Shown: piece by piece, positions 36,744 to 46,324 of the stretch
How positions within the stretch are numbered: position 1 is the first letter of the stretch
How the letters are laid out: the number at the start of each line of letters is the position of its first letter
DNA from: Phytophthora colocasiae
Lineage: Eukaryota; Oomycota; Peronosporomycetes; Peronosporales; Peronosporaceae
Length of the DNA stretch: 64,000 nucleotides
Reading direction: 5' to 3'
Assembly: GCA_018806915.1 (NCBI GenBank)
Contig: JAGKQI010000098.1
Span: forward strand, 3,658,001 to 3,722,000
Made by a program: the position numbers and the translations under genes
Notes under the pieces: model-generated
Told to the model about the DNA's origin: nothing
What the model saw: only the letters and a program-made list of their open reading frames with translations
Databases searched by the model: none

Positions 36744-37767
36744 TGTGAGAAGCTGACGGACTAGCAGCCGAGCTCAGGCTCTGGTCCGTGGCTGGCACAG
36801 CCAGCGAGTCTCCCTCGGAGACTGAAGGAGCATCCTGCGAAGCAGGGATAGTGGCCTGAGAGGCGGGAGCCACTGCCGTCGTGTGACGAGGAAAGCGGCC
36901 GGGCCGCACGCGTAGCTTCGCGTACTGGAAGAGTAGACCTCGAGCGAGGCGGACGTCCACCTCGGAAGAGCTCTCCATGAGCCGATCGAACGACGCGAGC
37001 TTCCGTGAAGCTTCGGCCCAGGTGGCCACATGGACCATGTAGTCCCGGGTAGTCTCTCCCGTTTGGAGAAGAAGTGGATACGTCCTCATCTGAGGCACCG
37101 ACTCCCGTCGTCGTTGCTTGTCTAAGCGTTGCCGATACTCGGCGAGTGTGCACACCTGCGGGGTCAGGAAACGCTCATGGAGCCCCTGTCGCTGCTGAGT
37201 CTCAGCCACCGTACGTGGAGGATCGCCTATGGCGTAACCATGCAGGTTTGGCTGCGCCATCAACTGCTTCACCTGCTCGGCAGGGTCACGAGGCTCGAAG
37301 CCGTAGTCGCGTCGCGACGAAGTCCCAACGATGTCCCGTTGGACCGGTCGACGTGACTCTGGAGCACCGCTCATGGAAGCCTCCTGTGCCTCATCCAGAG
37401 GGTTGGTGATCGCGTCTTCGACGCCCTTGAGTGACTCTGGCTCATCGCGAGCAGGAAGTGGTGGTGCGTTGCGCAACGCGTTGAGCACGAGGCTCGAAGG
37501 TCCCTCCGGGAACGGATTGGGCTGCCGCAGCTGCCGAGGAATTGAGTACCGACGCGGATCACGTGGAGAGCGCAGCTCAGATCGAGTCGTCCGAGGGCTC
37601 GCAGGAGCAGGAGACGCATGGGCATCGCCCTGTTCGGACTCCTCGTAGTCCACTTCGACCTCGCCTTCCTCCGTAGGAGAGCGACGTGGGTCGCGCGTCG
37701 GCGACGCTGTCGTGTACTCGAAGGGTGAGCCACCGCTACCACTTGACGTCGGGCTGGCCTTGAACAT
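36124..37767 (-). CDS. E3 antisense ORF, 547 residues, overlapping pol
   Basis: A minus-strand frame opposite to gag-pol, from ATG 37767 to TAA 36126-36124. The frame is open upstream into the LTR, but the first in-frame ATG is at 37767, 295 bp from the LTR. It contains the acidic EEGEVEVDYEE early on, a central Arg/Leu-rich domain (LAEYRQRLDKQRR, RDYMVHVATWAEA, LLFQYAKLRVRPGRF), a basic KRPRRQG, and a C-terminal coiled coil (IEEIESRMAWLE, LQLAELRGQVTLLLQ). The order acidic motif, central domain and C-terminal coiled coil parallels the E2 antisense ORF, although the KRPR motif comes after the central domain here and before it in E2. The last 620 bp lie antisense to the end of pol, including the chromodomain, and the stop overlaps the pol codons for YVGLLKPY. 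Function unknown. Confidence 0.78.
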   Translation of the reverse strand: MFKASPTSSGSGGSPFEYTTASPTRDPRRSPTEEGEVEVDYEESEQGDAHASPAPASPRTTRSELRSPRDPRRYSIPRQLRQPNPFPEGPSSLVLNALRNAPPLPARDEPESLKGVEDAITNPLDEAQEASMSGAPESRRPVQRDIVGTSSRRDYGFEPRDPAEQVKQLMAQPNLHGYAIGDPPRTVAETQQRQGLHERFLTPQVCTLAEYRQRLDKQRRRESVPQMRTYPLLLQTGETTRDYMVHVATWAEASRKLASFDRLMESSSEVDVRLARGLLFQYAKLRVRPGRFPRHTTAVAPASQATIPASQDAPSVSEGDSLAVPATDQSLSSAASPSASHTSGEKRVSTEWSTSSPSGAPDLRDQKRPRRQGSPASGALQTPTSFGNEDIHATSPDTGFDYGGDAAPSGAPRGSGESPAHRATAEEADSLRNAILDECDERYLSQRAWYQLDHSIGTLQSQTQSLQGNLESVWHSHARLAHDIEEIESRMAWLEGPQSLTARLHQQELQLAELRGQVTLLLQMTQPGHVSSVPAPPRSPPRGPDMA

Positions 37768-38050
37768 CGCTCCGTAGCGAAGGCGAGACGCCGCGAAATA
37801 CTCCGAAACGGAGAGCGTGAGAGGAGCCGAGGGCTCAGACCGGAAAGCGCTGAGGCGCTGAGGCGTAGACGCCTGGTCACGGGACACCTCAGGAGCGGTT
37901 GGCTCGCTGGGGAGAATTGGAGAATGTGCTCGTTGAGCCAGCGCGCACGCGCACTCTCGTTGAGAGATTTCTTTTATCGGAAAGTTGCCGGTGACAGGCC
38001 TTGACAAGGCAGTTATGTCTACAGTTGTAGATACTCCGTATCCACGGTTT

Positions 38051-38062
38051 GGTGGGGGAGGG
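38051..38062 (+). promoter_or_regulatory. Polypurine tract of E3
   Basis: GGTGGGGGAGGG directly precedes the LTR start TGTAACGGGGTTACAC, which matches the sense-strand start of the E2 LTR. Confidence 0.8.
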
Positions 38063-38445
38063 TGTAACGGGGTTACACGGCGCTGCGCGCCTTGGCTATA
38101 ATAGGTGTGGTATACACCATCCAGGTCACAAGTCACAGATCCGTGTACGACACATAGTGTTTCTCACACGTCACATATGTAGCCAGTTGCTGGCAGTTAG
38201 CTCAGAGCCACACATTGCATTTGATTAGGATTTAGTATGTTAGATACTAAATCCGTTACACTCAGGATTAGGGCAATAAAATAAATAAAAATCAGTTTGC
38301 ATTTTACATAATTAGTGTTAGTTCCTTTGTTATAGGGACACTGATTGTATGAGTCCCGTATTTAGTGGACAACTTGGTTCTTGTATAGAACCGAAGGCTA
38401 GTGCCTTGCAAGCAGGACTCTACGAGTCAACTAAACTTCCTCTGT
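38063..38445 (+). repeat. E3 3' LTR (right end approximate)
   Basis: It starts TGTAACGGGGTTACACG like E2 and is again rich in hairpins: ggtgtggtatacacc, ggatttagta-tactaaatcc around 38227-38253, ggttcttgtatagaacc, gactctacgagtc. A TATA-like ctataatag lies at about 38096 and several AATAAA words at about 38275-38290. With no second LTR the right border is uncertain; family-1 coding resumes by about 38450. Confidence 0.75.
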
Positions 38446-38449
38446 GCCG

Positions 38450-38567
38450 TGCACACCTACGCAGCCCCGCTGCAGCGAGAAACTCTCGGATCTGATCAAA
38501 GGGTTGTTACAAGCGAAGATTATCCAAGTCTCTACGTCACCGTGGGCCTTGCCAATTGTTGTGATCA
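38450..38567 (+). pseudogene. E4 pol resumes: start of RT
   Basis: In one frame this reads EKLSDLIKGLLQAKII and STSPWALPIVVII, matching E1 pol EKVSDLIKGLLAAKII and STSPWASPIVVII. It stops at the TTAA where the DNA transposon sits. Beyond the transposon the same frame continues with KKNGVDIRLCIDYRLVN at 39596, so the reading frame is restored exactly if the insert and one TTAA are removed. Confidence 0.88.
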
Positions 38568-38571
38568 TTAA

Positions 38572-39592
38572 CCCCCCCGCACTCACAAGCATTTATACTA
38601 CATGTTAAAACCGTGTATACAACATGTTAAGATCAGGCATACTACAATTTTGTATGACCTGTTATAAGTACGAGTATTGGTTTTGAACTGCGGGAAGCTG
38701 GCTTGATTTGCCTGCTTGTGCACGTTCGTACGTGCTGTTGACGTCACTCTGCAGGAACAGAGCCGCCGCCTTCTTGTAGCTCTCGTATCGTTCGCTATTG
38801 CTACTGTTCAGACTGGTCACTTCAGCCAGATCCTCATGCTCCTCACAGATGAGGCTTCCTCCATAACATAGTAGTAACCTGGTGTTTCCCCACATTGAAG
38901 AGCGACGAAAGCTGCCGACTCGTTCACCCCTTCCTCGTCAGTATCAAATGTCGAGCGAAATAGAACCACATTGTAGCTCTTTTGATGACAATCGCGCTTC
39001 GCGAGTGCGCTGGTAGTAGCGCTTCTGCGCTGCATTAACGCGCTCCTTGTTAGCTTGGCATTGCTCAGGTGAGTACAATTCTTCATTTTAAGAATTTACG
39101 CATCGATCTTCCATTGCTTTCCTCACCATCCTGAGCAGCTGCTCGAGCTGCGGCATACGACGCCTCGTTACCCGTTGGAGGCTTGCGGGTGGAGGAGCGT
39201 TTAGTCGTGCGTGCAGGCGCCACGTTGTCTCTGAAGTCCGCGTCTTCTTCGCACTCCTCACCCAAGTAGGCCTTGTGCTCCTGAAGAAGACGGTAGCGCT
39301 CAACCTGGTCAAGTCCATCCAACCGCGCCATGAATACATCGTGTTCTTGGCGAGTCTGCCGGTGTGGAGGGGGCATTTTCACTTTTGGTCTTTGTGGCGT
39401 TTTCTCGAATGAGGGAGGATTTTCAGCCACCAGTTCACCTGAACATCCAGTCTTTCCCGCAGTCCATTTTTGTAATTTTTGCTAGTTTTTTGTAAATATT
39501 TTTACCGACACCTGTGCATTTCATGGATAAAAAGACGATGTGAACTTTTTCATAACATGTTGTCATATACAACATATGAGTGCGGGGGGGGG
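38572..39592. mobile_element. 1021-bp TTAA-flanked DNA transposon, piggyBac-like, non-autonomous
   Basis: The insert is flanked by TTAA at 38568-38571 and 39593-39596. Its ends are inverted repeats: CCCCCCCGCACTCA on the left and TGAGTGC followed by nine G on the right. Both ends carry subterminal ACATGTTA words. TTAA duplication and CCC-starting termini are the hallmarks of the piggyBac superfamily. No transposase is recognised. It has a unique left 148 bp; the remaining 873 bp (38720-39592) match the transposon part of every array unit. Relative to those it carries an internal deletion. Confidence 0.82.
38690..39500 (-). pseudogene. Decayed gene inside the TTAA transposon
   Basis: Read leftward from the right terminus: an N-terminal part with GELVAENPPSFEKTP and MARLDGLDQVERYRLLQEHKAYLGEECEEDADF (39430-39083), a deletion scar that gives RKFLK then stop, then YSPEQCQANKERVNAAQKRYYQRT and, in further frames, ERYESYKKAAALFLQSDVNSTYERA. 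The left end is cut by the internal deletion. I do not recognise the N-terminal part. In the array units the gene runs on to a segment with a PD-(D/E)XK-like pattern. Confidence 0.55.
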
Positions 39593-39596
39593 TTAA

Positions 39597-41622
39597 GAAG
39601 AACGGCGTTGACATCAGGCTTTGCATTGATTACCGCCTGGTAAACAGTTTGACGAGGTTGATGGTCTATCCTATGCCTCTCATCAATGATCTACTGGAGG
39701 ATCTCGACGCTGTGTTGTGGTACTGTTCTCTCGATATGGCTAGTGGGTTTTGGGTTGTGTCTATGGCTGATCGTGCACGGGCCATCTCGGCATAAATCAC
39801 CCCGTTTGGATTGAAACGAACGGTGAACAGTCCGTACTTGGACGAAGATCGTATATTGATGACATCTTAGTGACCGCTAGATCCTGGGATCACCTGTGTG
39901 AACGAGTGCGTCTGCTGCTGGAGGCTTGTAATAAGTGGAACTTGTCGATTAGCGTGACCAAGAGTTTTTGGGGCCTGAAGAAGGTCGATTACTTAGGACA
40001 CCGAGTGTCTAGCGAGGGACTAGAGGCGCACCCGAAGAACCGAGAAGGGCTGGTGGATCTTGCGTTCCCGAGATCACTGTGGGCTATGCAATCTTTCCTG
40101 GGTAGCCTAAATTACTACGCTCGATTCATTGAGGATATGGCGGTCTACGCGTCGGTACTCTACGAGCTGAGAGAGGTCGACTTCGCGGAGTTGAGATCCA
40201 GCCGCAAGACGCTGCAGCCAACCGACTCCGTAATCAAGGATCCCAAGGATCCGTCGAGTCCACGAGATCCGGATGAGAAGTGGAGCGGCTCTGAAGAGGA
40301 AGATCGCTATGACTCCTACGCTTCGGCATTTCGATCCCGACAGGCAACCAGTGATGATTGTCTACGCCAGTGAATGGGCCATTTCAGCTTCCCTGACGCA
40401 GGATCACGACGGAATCTACATGCCGATAACGTTCGTTAGTTAGCAGATCCCTGAAGCCGAACGAAGTGAACTATGGGATCGTAGAGAAGGAAGTGCTGGC
40501 CCTGCTAAGGATCCTAGATCTCGGATATTCCGTGTTGGTTGGACGACAGATCAGGATCCTGACCAGGCACTCTACGCTCGGGTGGTTGTTCCGTTCTACT
40601 GGGCTACAAGGAAGATTGGGCCAATGGGCAGCGCTGTTATCACCTTGGAGATCACGAAGTGTACTAAGGGGGAAGACGAGATCCTCGGATCCCTCGCCGC
40701 AAGTATCACCGCGATATCCGAGGTGGATCAAGCTTTAGTGACATTACCCCGAGGAAGGAGCCGCGCCGAGGGATCCAGATGACAGTACCGACCGTAGGCC
40801 AGATGAAGGGTTGTGGGTGGTTAGTTTCGACGGATCCGCCAGAGTGAAACGCGGCGGAGGATCCTTCAGTCGATCGTTTGGAAGTTGCCTAAATGGACGG
40901 TGGTCAAGGCAGCATCTCGGTACGCAGAGAACCTGACGGTCGACGAAGCGGAGTACAACGGACTTTATTATGTTTCGAGTTGCTCAAGGATCTGACCAAA
41001 GGGCGACTCATTATCTGTGAGCAGCTGACGGATCTGACTGAGGCCGAAGCCAAGACGTGCCGTCTACTGGCAGACAACTTCGAGGTGGACGAGGATGAGT
41101 TGTTGTTAATTGTTGTTGTTAATTGTTGTTCTATTGCGCACTGTCACGTAGGGCCGAAGCTGATCGAATTGTTACGACTGGTTATAACGGAGACGCTCCA
41201 GGCAGACCTGTTGCACCACTATTATAACAGTTTAAAAGGAGGACATCAAGGGATCGGCCGTACGTACCAGAGGATCAAGGATCACTTCTACTGGAGAGGG
41301 CTTTTCAAGTCTGTACAGCATTTCGTCGGAGAATGTGTGGATTGCGAAACAGGCAAGGGGCGACCCACCATTCGTGGTGAGTCGCCAGGCAACATTCAAG
41401 CCACCTACCCGTTTCAAGTGATCGCCATGGATCACATACCCTCGCTACCAAGATCCGAGAAAGGGAACACCGAACTTCTGGTATGGGTGGATCTCTTCGT
41501 TGTGATCGTCAATGCTAATAACTCGCGAACGGCCTAGGCCATTGCGGTATCCTATGCGATCTGCGTGTTTCGTCGGTTTGGCGCCAGCCAGGTGATCCGA
41601 CACGACCGAGAACTCGGCTTCA
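39597..41622 (+). pseudogene. Unit 1: E4 RT-RNase H-integrase fragment
   Basis: This is the direct continuation of E4 pol. RT motifs KKNGVDIRLCIDYRLVN and LDMASGFWVVSM are followed by a stop (TAA at 39793) and a deletion that removes the FGL..APQ segment but keeps YIDDILV in another frame. Then come the RT C-terminus (SFWGLKKVDYLGH, FLGSLNYYARFIED), decayed RNase H pieces (YASEWAIS), and the integrase zinc finger and start of core ([46 protein letters not shown]). It ends at RHDREL-GF, just before the E1 equivalent SDFFRSFN. A ttgttgttaattgttgttgt insertion at about 41098 is present in all units. Unit 1 has CACCCGAAGAACC at about 40030, shared only with unit 7. Confidence 0.85.
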
Positions 41623-42953
41623 TCCGTCAACAAACTCAGTGAATAACAGTTGAGAGGTGCCTTGATGCTGCAAGTCACAAGTTGACCAACCGCTTGAGGA
41701 ACATGAGCCTTCTCGACTTCTTCTTGAGTTCAATCACCACACAGACCCCAGCCAGTGTTATAAGCGGATTCATCCTTCGTCCTTTGATAAGCAGTACGTC
41801 CGCAGTACCGCTCATTCGGAGTGGAAGTCTTGGGTCCTGATTTGTCAGAACCCCTTATCGTTTCCAATATCAGCCAACACGAAGTTTCCTCCATTCATCA
41901 GCGTCGCAAGATGTTGCTGTAAGTACGCCATATACCCAGTTCTCTGGCTCTGCCCATCAAAAAGCGACGGAGAACATGACGATCGACACTAACGTGCCCT
42001 CAGCGAAAGCAGCCGTGATGTTGTTTGGCACAAGGGCATCGAGCTGCAGTTGGAGGACATCAGTGAGCAGCGCTCCATCCGCACGTTCGTACGTGCTGTT
42101 GACGTCACTCTGCAGGAACAGAGCCGCCGCCTTCTTGTAGCTCTCGTATCGTTCGCTATTGCTACTGTTCAGACTGGTCACTTCAGCCAGATCCTCATGC
42201 TCCTCACAGATGAGGCTTCCTCCATAACATAGTAGTAACCTGGTGTTTCCCCACATTGAAGAGCGACGAAAGTTGCCGACTCGTTCACCCCTTCCTCGTC
42301 AGTATCAAATGTCGAGCGAAATAGAACCACATTGTAGCTCTTTTGATGACAATCGCGCTTCGCGAGTGCGCTGGTAGTAGCGCTTCTGCGCTGCATTAAC
42401 GCGCTCCTTGTTAGCTTGGCATTGCTCAGGTGAGTACAATTCTTCATTTTAAGAATTTACGCATCGATCTTCCATTGCTTTCCTCACCATCCTGAGCAGC
42501 TGCTCGAGCTGCGGCATACGACGCCTCGTTACCCGTTGGAGGCTTGCGGGTGGAGGAGCGTTTAGTCGTGCGTGCAGGCGCCACGTTGTCTCTGAAGTCC
42601 GCGTCTTCTTCGCACTCCTCACCCAAGTAGGCCTTGTGCTCCTGAAGAAGACGGTAGCGCTCAACCTGGTCAAGTCCATCCAACCGCGCCATGAATACAT
42701 CGTGTTCTTGGCGAGTCTGCCAGTAATGGAGGGGCATTTTCACTTTTGGTCTTTGTGGCGTTTTCTCGAATGAGGGAGGATTTTCAGCCACCAGTTCACC
42801 TGAACATCCAGTCTTTCCCGCAGTCCATTTTTGTAATTTTTGCTAGTTTTTTGTAAATATTTTTACCGACACCTGTGCATTTCATGGATAAAAAGACGAT
42901 GTGAACTTTTTCATAACATGTTGTCATATACAACATATGAGTGCGGGGGGGGG
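41623..42953 (-). pseudogene. Unit 1: left-truncated TTAA transposon with decayed gene
   Basis: This copy joins E4 integrase at 41622 without its left terminus but keeps the right terminus and TTAA. It extends about 450 bp further into the gene than the complete transposon at 38572. The distal part (minus strand) has [18 protein letters not shown], then after a T-run frameshift [28 protein letters not shown] and [12 protein letters not shown]. The pattern Asp ... Glu-x-Lys on two hydrophobic strands resembles PD-(D/E)XK nucleases such as those found in Crinkler-type oomycete proteins; this is tentative. This copy differs in having GGGTCCTGATTTG near 41840 and one C fewer after it, which break the frame. 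Confidence 0.5.
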
Positions 42954-42957
42954 TTAA

Positions 42958-44986
42958 GAAGAACGGCGTTGACATCAGGCTTTGCATTGATTACCGCCTG
43001 GTAAACAGTTTGACGAGGTTGATGGTCTATCCTATGCCTCTCATCAATGATCTACTGGAGGATCTCGACGCTGTGTTGTGGTACTGTTCTCTCGATATGG
43101 CTAGTGGGTTTTGGGTTGTGTCTATGGCTGATCGTGCACGGGCCATCTCGGCATAAATCACCCCGTTTGGATTGAAACGAACGGTGAACAGTCCGTACTT
43201 GGACGAAGATCGTATATTGATGACATCTTAGTGACCGCTAGATCCTGGGATCACCTGTGTGAACGAGTGCGTCTGCTGCTGGAGGCTTGTAATAAGTGGA
43301 ACTTGTCGATTAGCGTGACCAAGAGTTTTTGGGGCCTGAAGAAGGTCGATTACTTAGGACACCGAGTGTCTAGCGAGGGACTAGAGGCGCATCCGAAGGA
43401 CCGAGAAGGGCTGGTGGATCTTGCGTTCCCGAGATCACTGTGGGCTATGCAATCTTTCCTGGGTAGCCTAAATTACTACGCTCGATTCATTGAGGATATG
43501 GCGGTCTACGCGTCGGTACTCTACGAGCTGAGAGAGGTCGACTTCGCGGAGTTGAGATCCAGCCGCAAGACGCTGCAGCCAACCGACTCCGTAATCAAGG
43601 ATCCCAAGGATCCGTCGAGTCCACGAGATCCGGATGAGAAGTGGAGCGGCTCTGAAGAGGAAGATCGCTATGACTCCTACGCTTCGGCATTTCGATCCCG
43701 ACAGGCAACCAGTGATGATTGTCTACGCCAGTGAATGGGCCATTTCAGCTTCCCTGACGCAGGATCACGACGGAATCTACATGCCGATAACGTTCGTTAG
43801 TTAGCAGATCCCTGAAGCCGAACGAAGTGAACTATGGGATCGTAGAGAAGGAAGTGCTGGCCCTGCTAAGGATCCTAGATCTCGGATATTCCGTGTTGGT
43901 TGGACGACAGATCAGGATCCTGACCAGGCACTCTACGCTCGGGTGGTTGTTCCGTTCTACTGGGCTACAAGGAAGATTGGGCCAATGGGCAGCGCTGTTA
44001 TCACCTTGGAGATCACGAAGTGTACTAAGGGGGAAGACGAGATCCTCGGATCCCTCGCCGCAAGTATCACCGCGATATCCGAGGTGGATCAAGCTTTTAG
44101 TGAACATTACCCCGAGGAAGGAGCCGCGCCGAGGGATCCAGATGACAGTACCGACCGTAGGCCAGATGAAGGGTTGTGGGTGGTTAGTTTCGACGGATCC
44201 GCCAGAGTGAAACGCGGCGGAGGATCCTTCAGTCGATCGTTTGGAAGTTGCCTAAATGGACGGTGGTCAAGGCAGCATCTCGGTACGCAGAGAACCTGAC
44301 GGTCGACGAAGCGGAGTACAACGGACTTTATTATGTTTCGAGTTGCTCAAGGATCTGACCAAAGGGCGACTCATTATCTGTGAGCAGCTGACGGATCTGA
44401 CTGAGGCCGAAGCCAAGACGTGCCGTCTACTGGCAGACAACTTCGAGGTGGACGAGGATGAGTTGTTGTTAATTGTTGTTGTTAATTGTTGTTCTATTGC
44501 GCACTGTCACGTAGGGCCGAAGCTGATCGAATTGTTACGACTGGTTATAACGGAGACGCTCCAGGCAGACCTGTTGCACCACTATTATAACAGTTTAAAA
44601 GGAGGACATCAAGGGATCGGCCGTACGTACCAGAGGATCAAGGATCACTTCTACTGGAGAGGGCTTTTCAAGTCTGTACAGCATTTCGTCGGAGAATGTG
44701 TGGATTGCGAAACAGGCAAGGGGCGACCCACCATTCGTGGTGAGTCGCCAGGCAACATTCAAGCCACCTACCCGTTTCAAGTGATCGCCATGGATCACAT
44801 ACCCTCGCTACCAAGATCCGAGAAAGGGAACACCGAACTTCTGGTATGGGTGGATCTCTTCGTTGTGATCGTCAATGCTAATAACTCGCGAACGGCCTAG
44901 GCCATTGCGGTATCCTATGCGATCTGCGTGTTTCGTCGGTTTGGCGCCAGCCAGGTGATCCGACACGACCGAGAACTCGGCTTCAT
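42958..44986 (+). pseudogene. Unit 2: gypsy pol fragment
   Basis: Copy of the unit-1 pol segment with the same stop and RT deletion. It has the inner-copy variant CATCCGAAGGACC (about 43390) and one extra T in the run at 44094-44097, which moves the linker after RNase H into a longer frame than in other units. Confidence 0.85.
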
Positions 44987-46320
44987 CCGTCAACAAACTC
45001 AGTGAATAACAGTTGAGAGGTGCCTTGATGCTGCAAGTCACAAGTTGACCAACCGCTTGAGGAACATGAGCCTTCTCGACTTCTTCTTGAGTTCAATCAC
45101 CACACAGACCCCAGCCAGTGTTATAAGCGGATTCATCCTTCGTCCTTTGATAAGCAGTACGTCCGCAGTACCGCTCATTCGGAGTGGAAGTCTTGGGTCC
45201 GCAATTGTCAGAACCCCCTTATCGTTTCCAATATCAGCCAACACGAAGTTTCCTCCATTCATCAGCGTCGCAAGATGTTGCTGTAAGTACGCCATATACC
45301 CAGTTCTCTGGCTCTGCCCATCAAAAAGCGACGGAGAACATGACGATCGACACTAACGTGCCCTCAGCGAAAGCAGCCGTGATGTTGTTTGGCACAAGGG
45401 CATCGAGCTGCAGTTGGAGGACATCAGTGAGCAGCGCTCCATCCGCACGTTCGTACGTGCTGTTGACGTCACTCTGCAGGAACAGAGCCGCCGCCTTCTT
45501 GTAGCTCTCGTATCGTTCGCTATTGCTACTGTTCAGACTGGTCACTTCAGCCAGATCCTCATGCTCCTCACAGATGAGGCTTCCTCCATAACATAGTAGT
45601 AACCTGGTGTTTCCCCACATTGAAGAGCGACGAAAGTTGCCGACTCGTTCACCCCTTCCTCGTCAGTATCAAATGTCGAGCGAAATAGAACCACATTGTA
45701 GCTCTTTTGATGACAATCGCGCTTCGCGAGTGCGCTGGTAGTAGCGCTTCTGCGCTGCATTAACGCGCTCCTTGTTAGCTTGGTATTGCTCAGGTGAGTA
45801 CAATTCTTCATTTTAAGAATTTACGCATCGATCTTCCATTGCTTTCCTCACCATCCTGAGCAGCTGCTCGAGCTGCGGCATACGACGCCTCGTTACCCGT
45901 TGGAGGCTTGCGGGTGGAGGAGCGTTTAGTCGTGCGTGCAGGCGCCACGTTGTCTCTGAAGTCCGCGTCTTCTTCGCACTCCTCACCCAAGTAGGCCTTG
46001 TGCTCCTGAAGAAGACGGTAGCGCTCAACCTGGTCAAGTCCATCCAACCGCGCCATGAATACATCGTGTTCTTGGCGAGTCTGCCGGTGTGGAGGGGGCA
46101 TTTTCACTTTTGGTCTTTGTGGCGTTTTCTCGAATGAGGGAGGATTTTCAGCCACCAGTTCACCTGAACATCCAGTCTTTCCCGCAGTCCATTTTTGTAA
46201 TTTTTGCTAGTTTTTTGTAAATATTTTTACCGACACCTGTGCATTTCATGGATAAAAAGACGATGTGAACTTTTTCATAACATGTTGTCATATACAACAT
46301 ATGAGTGCGGGGGGGGGGGG
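44987..46320 (-). pseudogene. Unit 2: truncated TTAA transposon
   Basis: Same layout as in unit 1. The segment with GTADVLLI and VVIELKKK is readable as an 85-codon frame from 45295. A C-to-T change near 45784 alters one residue of the middle ORF. The terminal G run is the longest in the array, 12 G at 46309-46320. Confidence 0.55.
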
Positions 46321-46324
46321 TTAA

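Larger units (their letters stand above)
31672..38450 (+). mobile_element. E3: chromodomain Ty3/gypsy element, 5' truncated
   Basis: A + strand element related to E2, lacking its 5' LTR and the first two thirds of gag. It has the gag end, a full-length pol with chromodomain, an antisense ORF, a PPT and one 3' LTR. It sits inside the family-1 element E4: E4 pol is readable up to 31671 and resumes at about 38450. The 111 bp or so of E4 between those points are missing, as is any target duplication, so the left side was probably lost by deletion. Confidence 0.85.

Noticed and set aside
38662..38895. 77-codon minus frame in the complete transposon as a separate gene
   Set aside because: It is the distal part of one decayed gene, cut by the internal deletion; array units show the longer version.
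39580..39795. 71-codon frame starting MRGGVKKNGVD in each unit as a gene with its own start
   Set aside because: The ATG and first codons come from the transposon terminus and poly-G run; the rest is the E4 RT interrupted by the insertion.
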